The notes beneath the pieces are model-generated. The model was given only the letters and a program-made list of their open reading frames with translations. It had not been told where the DNA came from and did no database searches. A DNA stretch of 64,000 nucleotides from contig JBANDB010000015.1 in NCBI GenBank assembly GCA_037576215.1, forward strand, positions 372,001 through 436,000. Reading direction: 5' to 3'. How positions within the stretch are numbered: the stretch's first letter is position 1; each line of letters begins with the position of its first letter. Origin of the DNA: Armillaria gallica (taxonomy: Eukaryota > Basidiomycota > Agaricomycetes > Agaricales > Physalacriaceae). The position numbers were made by a program, and so were the translations under genes. This document shows positions 22,601-33,458 of the stretch, one piece after another.

Positions 22601-24521
22601 AATAATGCTCATGCTCGATGAGTGGAGGCACTACCTAATGGGTGCGGCACAGGATTTCGAAATTTGGACAGATCATCAAAACCTCCAGTATTTCCAAAAA
22701 CCCCAAAAGCTGAACCGACGTCAAGCACGTTGGGTAACAGAGCTTGCCGAATACCATTTTATGCTACACCACAAATCAGGAACCATGAACAAAAAGGCCG
22801 ACTTACTCAGTTGCAGAGCAGATCACGAGCAAGGAAAGGAGGACAATGATGAGATTATAGTCCTCAAACCCAAGCACTTCTGGGCACTAGTCATGCCCAC
22901 GATCGAGGAAACCCATTCCAAGATCAAGCAAGCCACGCTCGACCACCACCGATGGGACAAGAATGTTGCAACTTCCCTTAACCATGACCAAGGACTGAAA
23001 ATGGATGACGGGCTGATCTATTATGACTCCCGCATTTACGTTCCTTCCGACCACGTGTTACGAGGAGAAATCATCGCACAATTTCACGACCACATCACGG
23101 CGGGACATCCTGGCATTGAAAAGACTAAAGAACTTGTGTTACGAGAATATTGGTGGCCCAAGATGAAAAAAGACATAGAAGATTATGTCCGTGCCTGTGA
23201 AATGTGCCAACAAACCAAATCAAGCACTCAAGCAAAGGCAGCACCCCTCCATCCCAATGCCATACCATCCAGACCCTGGACTCACATCTCTGTCGACATG
23301 GTGACTGGGTTACCAAAGAGTAACAGCTTCAACGTGATCCTAATGATCGTCGACTGATTCTCCAAGGAAGTCATACCTGTCGCATGTACAACAGAGATGT
23401 CATCGGAAGGGTGGGCCAAAATCCTACAAGACGAAGTATACGCTAGACATGGAATGCCCCAGGTCGTCATATCCGACCGCGGCACCGTGTTCGTATCCAA
23501 GTTCATGAAAGACCTTTATGACTTGCTTCAAATTAAGGCAAACGTATCCACCGCCTATCACCCACAGACCAATGGCCAGACTGAACGAGTCAATCAGGAG
23601 GTTGAAAAATACCTCTGGATCTTCGTCAATCACTGCCAGAACGACTGGGCTGAATGGCTCTCCCTTGCGGCTTTCGCTCACAATAACCGCACCCACTCTG
23701 CTATGGGCAGAAGTCCCTTCGAGATTAACTACGGCTATAACGCTGACCTTCTCCCTGGCGCAAAACCCCAAGCACCCTTCAGAACACTGGCCTCTACCAC
23801 ATTTGTTTCACAGATGCAGAAAATCCATGCTGAAGCAAAGCAAGCACTCGAGAAAGCCGCCGACCAGATGAAAGCCCAATACAACAAAAAGAAATGACCT
23901 GCAGTGGAATACCAAGTAGGAAACAAGGTGTGGCTCGACACAACCAACCTAAATCTCCCACGTCCCAAGAAGAAACTCGCAGACAAAAAAATGGGCCCCT
24001 TCCCCATCATCGCCAAAGTCAGAGCTTCAGCATATAAATTGAAACTCCCACCAGGCTGGCATATCCATCCAGTATTCAACGAATCACTCCTAACGCCTTA
24101 CATGCCACCCGTGTTTCCTAACCAGGAACAGCCACCTCTGCCACCACCCAATCTTATTGACAGGGAGGAGCACTACGAAATCGAGCAAGTACTCGACAGT
24201 AGAGACCGAAAGGTCCGAGGAAAGGCTGGAGAACCAGGGCACTGGGTCATGGACTACTTCGTCAAATGGAAGGGCTATGGATCAGAATCGAACAGCTGGG
24301 TAAAGGAAGAAGACATAGACACAGATGAACTCATCAACGAGTACCTTGCACAGAAGGTGAATTGTACCGAACATGAGACAGGAGATTGGCAATCCTACAC
24401 AGACCCATTCACTGGACGAAAAGTTTGGTACGACCAACAGCTAGACTGGGATTGGCTTGGCGGCAATGATGACCCTTTGACATATTTGAAATCACCATAT
24501 GAACCAACAGAAATCCCATAA
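19617..24521 (+). pseudogene. chromovirus pol: protease, RT, RNase H, integrase, chromodomain
   Basis: One continuous frame of 4.9 kb with seven in-frame TGA codons (19887, 21030, 21654, 21717, 22194, 23355, 23895) and no TAA, TAG or frameshift. Domains in order: protease DSG (20967-20975); RT with [12 protein letters not shown] and YLDD (22023-22034); RNase H (EADASEGALGAVLSQ); integrase with an HHCC zinc module (HDHITAGHPG...CEMCQQ) and a DDE core (ISVDMVTGLP, ISDRGTVF, TNGQTERVNQEVE); a GPF module (KMGPFPIIAKV); and a chromodomain (EEHYEIEQVL...YFVKWKGYGSESNSW). The chromodomain makes it a chromovirus. At least four TGAs replace an Arg that is invariant in related elements (RPSKSP, LRPVQDYR, IRMDP, VDRFSKE). 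The frame start is approximate because gag ends at 19518. Confidence 0.92.
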
Positions 24522-24885
24522 ACGACACCAAGCGAGACGAGCCCTATAATGGGGGATAACTACAGACCCTCACTCAAGAGCTCTTATGACAATATGCACC
24601 CATATGCACTTCCATTATGACTTCTAACAATAGTATTCTACCAAAAACGCGCATTTAATTGGGATTCCACGACGAGACAAAGGGGACACTTTACCAATCA
24701 CGTCACCACCATACGGAAAATCCTCTTTCCCTACCGACGACTTTTTAAAGGGCCGCTGGGATAAGCTGCAGCCCGTATGGCATTCCTCTGAAAACTGAAA
24801 AAGATCTCTGGGGACAGCATGACGATGAAGTAAAGGGAAGGCCAATGTACTGGCAGTCGGGACGCCTGCCTTAACAGGGGGGTAA
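24522..24885 (+). other. 3' untranslated part of the chromovirus with polypurine tract
   Basis: Non-coding stretch from the pol stop to the LTR. It ends in a G-rich tract followed by TAA (24876-24885), the expected primer for plus-strand DNA synthesis. The last 80 bp also occur at 15094-15182. Confidence 0.7.
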
Positions 24886-25329
24886 TGTTATGATTTATTC
24901 TTTTCTTTTCTTTTGCATCTTATCTTATCAGAGATAAGATAAGATGCTTACTCATTACCCTCAGATCCACGACTCCACGGAGCCTTCATAAATCTTCACA
25001 TCGATAACACGTCAGACTGGCTCAACGTGTTACCAACACGTATTGTATACGTGTTATTCTCGGCTATGGTGTATTTGGCTTATTCACTTTCTAACACGGT
25101 ACCCTCATCTTAGTACCTATTGAGGACCTTCACTTTAGTATATAAGTAGTGTACTCAAAGCTGTATATTCCCTAGCTTTGAGCTAAAGTTTATTCATACC
25201 GAAACACATTCCTTCTCACTAAGCGCTACTAAAGTTCGTCTTGAGTGGCAATCATCCAAGGACTAGTCGGTGACTGTACGAACGCGATACAGCCGATTCA
25301 TTACCTTTGATTGCAGTTCGGGTCTTACA
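24886..25329 (+). repeat. 3' LTR of the plus-strand chromovirus
   Basis: A 444-bp LTR, TGTTATGATTTATTC...GGGTCTTACA, with TATATAAGTAG and AGCTTTGAGCTAAAG about 36 nt apart. Flanking bases (GGTAA before the LTR at 15183, CATCA after this one) do not match, so the two plus-strand LTRs do not bound one simple insertion. Confidence 0.85.
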
Positions 25330-27099
25330 CATCATCGAATTCCGCTCTCCTCATCTCCCGTGAAATGACACTCTGCTCATTTGAGACGACCCTGCAATGA
25401 TAGAATCAAGTATTTCTCGTACAACATTGACTTCCTTTAACCAAATTACTACATTCTGAAATGCTTAGTCCGGATCCGACTCTGAAATATTGCGCGTCGA
25501 ATTGAAAATGTGTACGGATACACCATGGGCTACTATATCTTATTTTTTTTTGCAGTGGATGAGACTGGTATCTCATCCCGTTTGTCTTGACGTTGACACT
25601 AACAAGATCCACACCATCATCAGATAGTGACTTTGAACAGAGCCTCATGGACAATGCCCAAAATTCTCTTGCTGAAGCCGTCTTATCTCGCTCTGTATAC
25701 ACGATTGAAAGATTGAAGGAAGACATGAATCACGTACCTATGTGTGCTAACATGCCAGAGGCCTACATTCTACCGCTGCTGTTGGACCCCTACTTTTTGG
25801 TGCACTGCATTGCTGCGTACAGCTGTAGCTGGAGACTATTCCATTCAATGGGCGCCTTTTTCAAGGTGTATCTTCCGTAAGTGTTCTATCTTTTCATTCA
25901 GTCTTCTCATCTCACATGGTCCTTGTATAGACTTCGGCGACCATGGCATTGTTCTTCACAGCTGCTGGCTTCAATATGTCGGTGAGGATAGCCCTATTTT
26001 AAACGCGTTCCTCACGGTGTCATATTTCTGTTACGGACCTTGAAGTAAGTCGAGCGCTCAACTTGAAAGTGCATCTTCCTAATTTACAAAAGCTGCAGGA
26101 AATTTTGTGATGACTTCGTGTTTCGGAGGCTATTCGGATAATGGGCTAGGATCCGACAATGCTCGGGCGCTTAACATTAAGTAACAAAGGGCACAGCGCA
26201 TTGCCAGTCATCATTGATGCATCATCCATGTCAATCTGCAAGGCATTGGAGTGACCATTCTTCTAGAGTTGTTACCATAACTTGCTATGATCTGGTTGTG
26301 GACAATAGCTGCCATAAGTCCTTTACGCTTGATATGTTCATTTCTGATGCTGTTGTAGTGCTGTTGGTGGACCTGCGAGGTATTCCTATCAAAAGTCGTC
26401 GTGACGGTCCCTTTTCATGCACATCTACTACCTACGGTACGAGACTTCTAAGGTCCAAACAGCTCGAAAATCTTATGGTTCACGATATTACCAGGATCCG
26501 CGGAATTCACTATGATACACGAGCGAGCGTGATTCCTAGGATCGACCGTCACTGCACACTGTGGAATGGACTCCCTTTCCGACTTTTACTATCCAATTTT
26601 GGGTTGTGCTGAAGCCGGCGACATCGGTGAGCTGCTATGCACCACCTCAATACAGCTTATTTATAACCCTAATACAGCATTGCATGCACCACAGCTTGTC
26701 CGCGCCTGTCAATGCACATGTTCACAATGTCATCTAGACAATAAGCCTCCTCGCGTACGATGACCCCGCTGAGAATCACATTAGAATCTCCTCACCGTCT
26801 GGTAGTGCTGTAGACACCGCTTCCGATGGCGCTTTGATGCATTCCTGAAAGGCCATATCAGAACTGCCATCCTCGATTATGCGAAGCGGCGGATATAAGG
26901 GCAAGCATGTCTTTTGACAGAAAGTCCTGTAATGCCTCATCATATTTCATCCAAGACAACCAGAAAAACGGTACGCTTTGCGGACTAGCCCAATGAAGCG
27001 TATACATATGGTCCAGACCATATACCTTCACAAACTGCGACATATTCGTGTCGAAGGCTAGTTCAGCGGCCGTCTCCTAGCTGGCATCAGCATTCATAC
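25330..27099. other. no assigned gene; possible exons
   Basis: Plus-strand open pieces at 25587-25880 (YTIERLKEDMNHVP followed by hydrophobic LLLDPYFLVHCIAAY), 25744-26043 and 26214-26763 could be exons of one or two genes, but I recognise no family and cannot settle the splicing. A small piece starting at ATG 26566 may belong to the DUF6699 gene that follows. Confidence 0.35.
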
Positions 27100-27780
27100 G
27101 TGTATCGTCAATCTCGATTGCTGAAAGATACATACTCTCCCAAGGATAACAATTCTTCACCGCCATCCTCATCGACTTTCTGTTCTCCCGAGTGTTCCCA
27201 ATATTCTTCTCTAACCACACGTACTGTCCCCCCTTCTTTGCCCTCGTCATCATCTTGGCCACTTTCTACTCAACCACCTCCAACACCCGACGGACTAAGA
27301 CACCCAATAACCCTCCCGCCTGTCGAGGAGAACTTTCCTGAGACATCAACTATGTTCGAACTCCACAAATCTCTCCATACACCATGCCTCAGCATTGACT
27401 TGTCTCAGGACATCTCACCGTACATCTTTACACTCCGAGACAAACCAAATATGTCTCCTCAGGACCTTCCTGAGAATATGATCCTTGTATCAAGGTACCT
27501 TCCGTGGCGAATTCACATATCACCGTGTTCGGTTAGGGACATGATCGTCGCCCTCTTTACGGCGTTGCGTACGAGGGTCACCAATGAGGAGATGAAGGCG
27601 GTGGGAGGTAAAGATGTGATGAACACTTTTGCAAAACGGGTAGAAAGGGCGGGAGAAGAGGAGAGAAGGAAGGGCGTAAGGAGAGTTGATTTCTTGCTGG
27701 GATATACCAGGCTCGTTGGGATAGAGCCTAGTACGGATGAGCCGGGAGTCTGGAAGATTTGTTTGATGCCACTGTCGTAG
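27100..27780 (+). CDS. DUF6699-type protein
   Basis: A 226-codon open frame. A Ser/Pro-rich N-terminus (to about residue 80) is followed by a domain with LHKSLHTPCLSIDLSQDIS, a short variable part and a LVSRYLPWRIHISPCSVRDMIVALFTALRTRVTNEEM stretch. A basic segment, RRKGVRRVDFLLGYTRLVGI, and W-KICLM end the domain. This order matches the DUF6699 family, common in Agaricomycetes, function unknown. The frame opens at a GTG, not an ATG. The true start is either an upstream exon joined across an intron ending near 27125, or the later ATG at 27352. No stop or frameshift within the domain, so it may be intact. Confidence 0.75.
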   Translation: MYRQSRLLKDTYSPKDNNSSPPSSSTFCSPECSQYSSLTTRTVPPSLPSSSSWPLSTQPPPTPDGLRHPITLPPVEENFPETSTMFELHKSLHTPCLSIDLSQDISPYIFTLRDKPNMSPQDLPENMILVSRYLPWRIHISPCSVRDMIVALFTALRTRVTNEEMKAVGGKDVMNTFAKRVERAGEEERRKGVRRVDFLLGYTRLVGIEPSTDEPGVWKICLMPLS

Positions 27781-27928
27781 CGCTTTTGAGATTTGCTCAT
27801 CTTACCCTCAGCAATGGTTTGTATTCTAGTGTGTTACGAGATTCACTAGAAGTCCATTATCAATGCACACAGCATCCCCGTGTTTCGCTATAACAACAGG
27901 GATACGGTAATCCAACGCAGGAAGCGCC

Positions 27929-28186
27929 TCAACATACGTCGATCTTTTCTATCTTCCCAAAAGAGCGGAGAACTGAGCAGGCGAGCAATACATCCCTCGC
28001 AAATTCAATGTCATACCCTTGGCGTACCGTCAAAACTACGTGCGAAGTCAGTTCAGACTCCAATGCATCGATCGGAGATACTGCTGCAGCGCAGAGGATG
28101 TCTTCAGATGAAGAGTGCGTCAGTGGGGGGACAGTATGCACCCAGCGAGAATTTTGGAAAGTGACCTCCACGGCTGTAGCGGTCAA
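27929..28186 (-). pseudogene. possible metacaspase fragment
   Basis: Within this minus-strand frame a segment reading LTSHVVLTVRQGYDIEFARDV resembles MTSHVVLAACREFEFAREV in the caspase copy at 31270-31843. The likeness covers about 26 residues only and the flanking residues do not match. Probably a decayed third copy of the same family. Confidence 0.35.
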
Positions 28187-28189
28187 GGA

Positions 28190-30380
28190 TCATGGCGATT
28201 CGACGCCGTTTGGCGCTGGCACAGGAGATTTGGGTGAGGATGATGTTGAAATCTCGTTGGTTCCCATCAGGGGTCTATCCGGTCCGGTAGTGCGTAAAGA
28301 GCCTCGAGACTTTCTGAGCGTTATCAGACCGCGGATATCAAGCATCGGGCCAAGTGGATAACGAGTATATCGCCGCGCTTGATAAAGAGGTCACTGACAA
28401 GACTACGCCGCGTCTTCGTGGCATTGTAGCGTACTGAGAATTAGAAGCATCATCGCAGCAGAAAGTTTCCTCCGAAATGCCAAGTGATAAGTGGCTACGT
28501 TCTTCGGCCATGACACTAGAACAGCCCAAAATCGAGAACCGTGGACATGATGGAGAGTCTAAATTGCTGCCGATTAGTATGCGAACTAATAATAATGAAT
28601 ATACATCCACCTCTTCATCCAATTCCGAGAAATCGTTGGAAAACCGATAATCCTCCTAGCCAATGAGGAGAGACGAGCTTGAAAAATCAGGGAATGGTGA
28701 CATACGCTTGAAGGAAAGTAAGCTCAAAGATTACATATTTGTGATTTGTGTCGTAGCTTTTAGCCAAAGCAACAGTATCGGCGGGGATAAATAAACCACC
28801 GATGATGTTTTTAAAAAATTGTCAAACAATGGCCCATGCACAAGAAAAGGACAAACGACGATATGCGATTTAAGAAGCGAACGATCCAAAGGCGGTTGTT
28901 GAATGTGTATCAGGCAAATTTCTTGAAGAGACAGAAGCATCGCAGTCCGAGTTCGGCTCGTCGTTTGCTCGTTCTTTCGTGTCTATGATCCGGTTCGGAT
29001 CCTGTTCACAGTGAACGTCAAGTTTTCAGAGTAGGTGGCAATAACAGTCCATCGGTTGCGACTGACGAGTCAACAGATCGCTCATCCTGATCAGTCATTA
29101 GAAGGTTAGCATGATTCGAAAGAGAAGAGTAATAGGGTGCACTTGTATCGAAAGCATTGATTGCACTTCGTTTCCTAATTGTGCCCTATAGTTCCGTCGT
29201 TCCATCAGTTATAATTCTGACAATCTGGTTACACGAGGCTCATTAGACGATTCCAAACAGGTGGTGAATGCACTTACTCCTTCACCGAATACTGGCAATG
29301 AAGATATCCTCCGACTATTGCTTTCTATGGTCCCCATCTTAGTGTCACGAAGAAGCTCTCAGTATCTTCTCATTATTCACTTGCGAGGAGCCCACAATTC
29401 CCTGAATTTTCTCTGTACATTCGGAAAACCTGACTATATGCGCTTAATTACGTGGTCCAAAACCAATTGCAGATGGGAGATACACGTACTACTATCCTGT
29501 CCTCCGCTAAAGACGATCGAGGTGGAGTGCTAGCGATTCGGTGCCCTCGCCGTCGTCGAGGTCCTGTAAAATTTGTTCCCGTCGTTGGACATTGTCCTAG
29601 TCTTGTGCTCCATCGTAACGATGTCCGAGTTAGGATTCCTGAACAATGGAACTGCAGAGCACTTACTTGGGCCTCGGCGTCCATCCTTGGAGCTCTGACG
29701 TACCCTGCTGCGCCTGTATATGTCCTTCCGAGGACAGCCAGAATTCGCAGAAATCGTCCTGTATGTCGTGTATATATCTTAGTATTCAAACTCAGAACAA
29801 ACACAAGAAACAACGTACGAGGTGCTGCTATCCGCATCGTTTTCGCCTATTGTCGAGCTGGGTATTGGTACCAGATCTACGAAAAGAAAGGTGAGCAGCA
29901 GGGTCGATAATGATGGTAGGAGGACGAGCCATGGGACCCTAAATTTGGGATCGGGATTCCCGAAGTTCGAACCTCACAATTTTTTGATCAACAATCAACA
30001 CCTGCTAGGGAATTTTCTCCACAGCCCGAGTTAGCCGAAAAATTGTGATTTTGAAGGTCATGTTCTCTATAAACACGCAAAATTGTTATCGTCATACTCA
30101 CCGTGATTTTTCTCTTTCTCAATTCGTGCTCAATATTTTGAGAGTCGGGTCATCATACCTCATTACTTACGGAGCATAATCTATAGTAACTATTCAAACA
30201 TTCTGGAGCCAAGATCACAGGTCAACAGTCCAGCATGTATGGAGTATGAAACGTGCATGCCGCGGACTCATGCTAGGTTCGCTGGTGCATTCAATCTACC
30301 GGCCGTAATTGATAAGTAGCCCTATAATCATTGATTATGGACATATTCATCACCTAGCGTCGTGTAAACGAGTAGTAGAT
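28190..30380. other. no recognisable gene
   Basis: Short frames on both strands only. Two overlapping antisense frames at 29452-29910 and 29837-29448 mirror each other and have no domain. A small inverted repeat (CACAATTTTT near 29986 and AAAAATTGTG near 30039) lies beside a B-box-like GTTCGAACCT at about 29968. Confidence 0.45.
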
Positions 30381-30382
30381 AT

Positions 30383-31429
30383 TTAAATTTCGAAAAGACA
30401 CTCACCGACACTCCACAGATGGCCCGTATATCCATCACCATGAATAACAGGCGTCTGCGAAGGAAGAGCTCCGATTCGAGCCATGAGCTGCCCGTAAGTC
30501 ATGGTTCTTTCAGCGTCTGACTTCAAGGCGTAGAGAAGTGCCTGTGTAAAAGCCCCGTGTATCTTAGCGCTTGGTTCTGCGAAACCTTCCAACGCAATCT
30601 GATAACCCTTGCATGCAACAAGGAAAATATGAGACTCGGAACCTCTGCCCCAAAACCGGTGTTCTCCCGACTTCTCGTACAAAACTCTGCCCATGTCAGG
30701 AAGAGGATTTGCATAGCGAACCTTCCCCGACCTGCAATTCTGGACATCAACCATTGTGCCTCCGTGACAACAGTCAAGCACGAATGTGATCTTGGCGGAT
30801 ATCCCAGAAATGATAGCATCAATATCTCTGTCGGTGATATCAAATACCATTTCTCCATTGACGACGCTCCCCCGATCTATAGGGCAGATTGCCTCCACAA
30901 CGTCTTCCTGCATTGAAGGCGATCTGGAGTACACAGATCCTGAATATCGAGTACCATGCCCGGCGTAGTATATGAGAAGGCTATCGTTCTCCTGGGCGTC
31001 ACGGACCAAATTACGAATAGCGCCAAGGATGTTGGCACGAGTTGGTTGCGTACTGGTGTGGTCTGTTATCAAGGTTATGTCGTTTGGACGAAAATGATTT
31101 AGCCGAACGAGCACGTCGTGCAGACCCTCGACATCATTCAGAGGTCCATCGAGGGGATTCTCCTTGTAGTACTGTATCCCAGTGAGTAGCGCACGGCGCT
31201 TGGATAAAGGGGGATGGTCTTGAATGTAAAAGTCGAGGGATGTTACGAGTGTGCTGGTGGATCGGCGCACCTGGGATCCGTCGAGGCCATTTGTCCCGCA
31301 GACCGCGATGAGCTTGATAAGGAAGGCAATCTGATTTCTGACATCAGCGACAGGGAGCTGAATACAATAATTTCCCTCATCCGTGATACCAAGGGCGACA
31401 ATATCACCCTCATTCTCGACTGTTGCCAT
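30383..31429 (-). CDS. metacaspase (caspase domain, peptidase C14), 5' end rearranged
   Basis: The protein has a caspase-like fold: RRALLTGIQYYKENPLDGPLNDVEGL at the start of p20, the catalytic His in LLIYYAGHGT and the catalytic Cys in ITFVLDCCHGGT. A C-terminal p10-like part follows (SHIFLVACKGYQIALEGFAE, GAFTQALLYALKS, QTPVIHGDG). Fungal metacaspases cleave after Arg or Lys and act in stress and cell death. Both dyad residues are present. The first 60 or so codons of the open frame (31429 to about 31260) are antisense to a second caspase on the plus strand, so they are probably not native. No in-frame ATG lies between the junction and the His motif. Whether it is expressed is doubtful, although the catalytic part is intact. 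Confidence 0.75.
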   Translation of the reverse strand: MATVENEGDIVALGITDEGNYCIQLPVADVRNQIAFLIKLIAVCGTNGLDGSQVRRSTSTLVTSLDFYIQDHPPLSKRRALLTGIQYYKENPLDGPLNDVEGLHDVLVRLNHFRPNDITLITDHTSTQPTRANILGAIRNLVRDAQENDSLLIYYAGHGTRYSGSVYSRSPSMQEDVVEAICPIDRGSVVNGEMVFDITDRDIDAIISGISAKITFVLDCCHGGTMVDVQNCRSGKVRYANPLPDMGRVLYEKSGEHRFWGRGSESHIFLVACKGYQIALEGFAEPSAKIHGAFTQALLYALKSDAERTMTYGQLMARIGALPSQTPVIHGDGYTGHLWSVGECLFEI

Positions 31430-31843
31430 TCAGGAAGCGCCACCCGTGGTATGTCGCTCTTGGCCTCCCCGGGCCACCTACGGGATCTACCACCAGTCTC
31501 CAACAGACGAGAAAGTGTGCTACAATCTGCGGATACGAGCTTGCAGAAATATTGGCCTGGAGCTCCGTCAGTACTAGCGGAGAATTGGTCTCCAGATATG
31601 ACATCTCATGTTGTTCTCGCGGCATGTAGGGAGTTCGAGTTTGCCAGGGAGGTCCGGAGAGATGATGGGAACGTCGCTGGTATTTTCACCGATGCCCTGG
31701 TGACAGCATTGAGATCAGGGTTAAGTGAAAGGTCGACGTACGTCGATTTTTGCAACACTCTCCGAGTCTCTATGGCTCCGTTCCAGACACCTGCCGTCGC
31801 TGGAAGGAAGAAGGATTCACTTCTTTGGTATCGTCACGTTTGA
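31270..31843 (+). pseudogene. metacaspase C-terminal half, inverted copy
   Basis: Starts abruptly at VEAICPADRDELDKEGNLI, contains the Cys motif ITLILDCCHSGSATRG, then MTSHVVLAACREFEFAREV, GIFTDALVTALRSG and QTPAVAGRKKDSLLWYR to a TGA at 31841-31843. The part with the catalytic His is missing. It is joined head to head with the minus-strand metacaspase near 31255-31278. The Cys part shares ICP-DR and I-DI-DR-L patterns with its partner but is clearly a different paralogue. Truncation by inversion is the simplest reading. Confidence 0.75.
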
Positions 31844-32291
31844 ATGATTTCTACAGACAAAATGTTAGAAGCTTTCCATACTCATTAGGAAGCATTTCAT
31901 GGAATATTTATTTTGTATTTTAACGTATTCAGTCATTGATGATGTTATAGTTCCATATCTGTACTCATTAGCGCAGCATACCCACTGTATTACACACTGT
32001 ATTACGCTGTATTCAGACGATGTCTTTCCTCCAGTATCATGAATTCATAGCGCTCTGTCTGGGGAAGGGCAGTATCTGGAAAGCGGCTCTATATGTATCT
32101 GAAAATCAACTTTCCCAGCATCGTAACATCTCGCCGCAGAGTGAGCATTGATGGGAAGATGATGTTGAAGTTCAGAACGAGGTCCGCACCGACATGCACT
32201 TCTGTAAAATTTCCCTTAAAACTTATTTTGTTGTGAGAAATACAAAGAGGAATATAAGCAACGAGAAAACGAAGTCGCGAATTGGCTTATA
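31844..32291. other. no recognisable gene
   Basis: Intergenic sequence between the caspase fragment and the 3' end of the next gene. ACTGTATTACACACTGTATT near 31982 is a short direct duplication. Nothing else seen. Confidence 0.5.
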
Positions 32292-33458
32292 TCAGCAGCT
32301 CTCGTTCTTGACAAACCAAACATCCCATATGCTGCTGCAAATGCCCTAAATGCCGGGTATCAGGAATGACGAAGGAAACATGGTGTGCAGACGCTGCTTA
32401 CCCTGTGGTCACAGCTATTGGGCTGATCGAAATGATGCCCGTCATAGTCGGCGGGGGTAGGAGAGCACATTTCTCGCCAATTATCCCGTGGCGGATGGTG
32501 GTTACCCATGTGAGCTTCAATACAATATAAAGTGCATCAGACTGTTCGGATATTTGAGGTATAGATGAACGTACGCGAGTCCTTGAGCCAATAGCCATGC
32601 ATCCCTGTGGAATCTATAAAATCGTGGAAATGAATCAATTAAAAGCGGTACGCACCTTATCCTGGAAGTTCTCCCAGAGTGTTTTACAGCTCGGCTCGTA
32701 AAAATCGACCATCCAATGACCGAAAATTTGAAGGTTCGCGGGTGCCTAAAAGAAGATCAGACAATACGACACCCTGGACATGAGACCGGACTCACCGAAT
32801 TATCCACGGTACAATACATTAGCTTCTCGATATTAGTGCCGTGAATAATAACCGCCTTCCCTTTGCACCACCGCAAGCCATCTTCGCCTCTGGGTAAGCC
32901 CATCATCTGAGCAGAATACTCTCGGGTGCCAAACCGAAGACATCGATTTGAAGGAGTTACGTTTGTCCAAGCGAGACTGTCGCATATGAGTTGGTGCCTT
33001 TTATCCTTCACAGATCGACCGTGAAGGTGAATGGTGAACACAAATATGCAAATTATGAAGATGGCTATGGTCCGAAGGGCTCTCCGACGAAAGAAGATAA
33101 ATGATCAGTAGCACGAAGCAGCCCTGAGACGTACTTGGAAGACAGGTGCGAGGAATACGTTCTGACCCAGGAATTATCGTTTATTTGAAATTTATTGTCA
33201 AGGCGGATGGGTGCGAAATTATTACAGACTGCGGATTAGCTACAGAAAAAGAGAAGAATAAGAGTGCGCCATGAAGTAAAAGCTGAGCGCTACTGTACCA
33301 GAATAGACTTCGCGGCCCTCATTCGTATTGCTAGCTTCTTGGTCGACGTCGATGCTATACGGAGGCGGTGGGGCTAGAATTAGAGAGCTCGAAGCGCCCA
33401 GTTGCGGTGAAGTTAGTGCTTGCACATCGTCGCCGCTATCCTTGATGGTCTCGCTCAT
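32292..33458 (-). CDS. uncharacterised Agaricomycete single-pass membrane protein
   Basis: At least five exons. Exon 1 (33458-33299) gives MSETIKDSGDDVQ and a proline motif APPPPYS; its donor is GTACAG. The next exon encodes a hydrophobic segment (IAIFIICIFVF, near 33055) and DSLAWTNVTPSNRCLRFGTREYSA, ending at a GTGAGT donor. The following exon reads GHWMVDFYEPSCKTLWENFQDK and ends at GTGCGT. Later pieces give NWREMCSPTPADYDGHHFDQP (near 32430) and finally SIWDVWFVKNESC before TGA at 32294-32292. I recall this Cys-spaced pattern from many unnamed Agaricomycete proteins: a cytosolic Pro-rich tail, one membrane helix and an extracellular Cys-containing domain. Some splice sites are unsettled. 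Function unknown. Confidence 0.65.

Noticed and set aside
19887..23897. Reassignment of TGA to arginine in the plus-strand chromovirus
   Set aside because: Intact frames nearby, such as the caspase fragment ending at 31843 and the gene ending at 32292, end in TGA, and the minus-strand relative uses normal Arg codons. CpG decay is simpler.
15183..25329. One full-length element bounded by the two plus-strand LTRs
   Set aside because: No matching target duplication, no PBS after the left LTR, strong LTR divergence, and a polypurine tract before the left LTR.
29448..29910. Overlapping plus and minus ORFs of about 130-150 codons
   Set aside because: They mirror each other in a region with no splice signals or family likeness.
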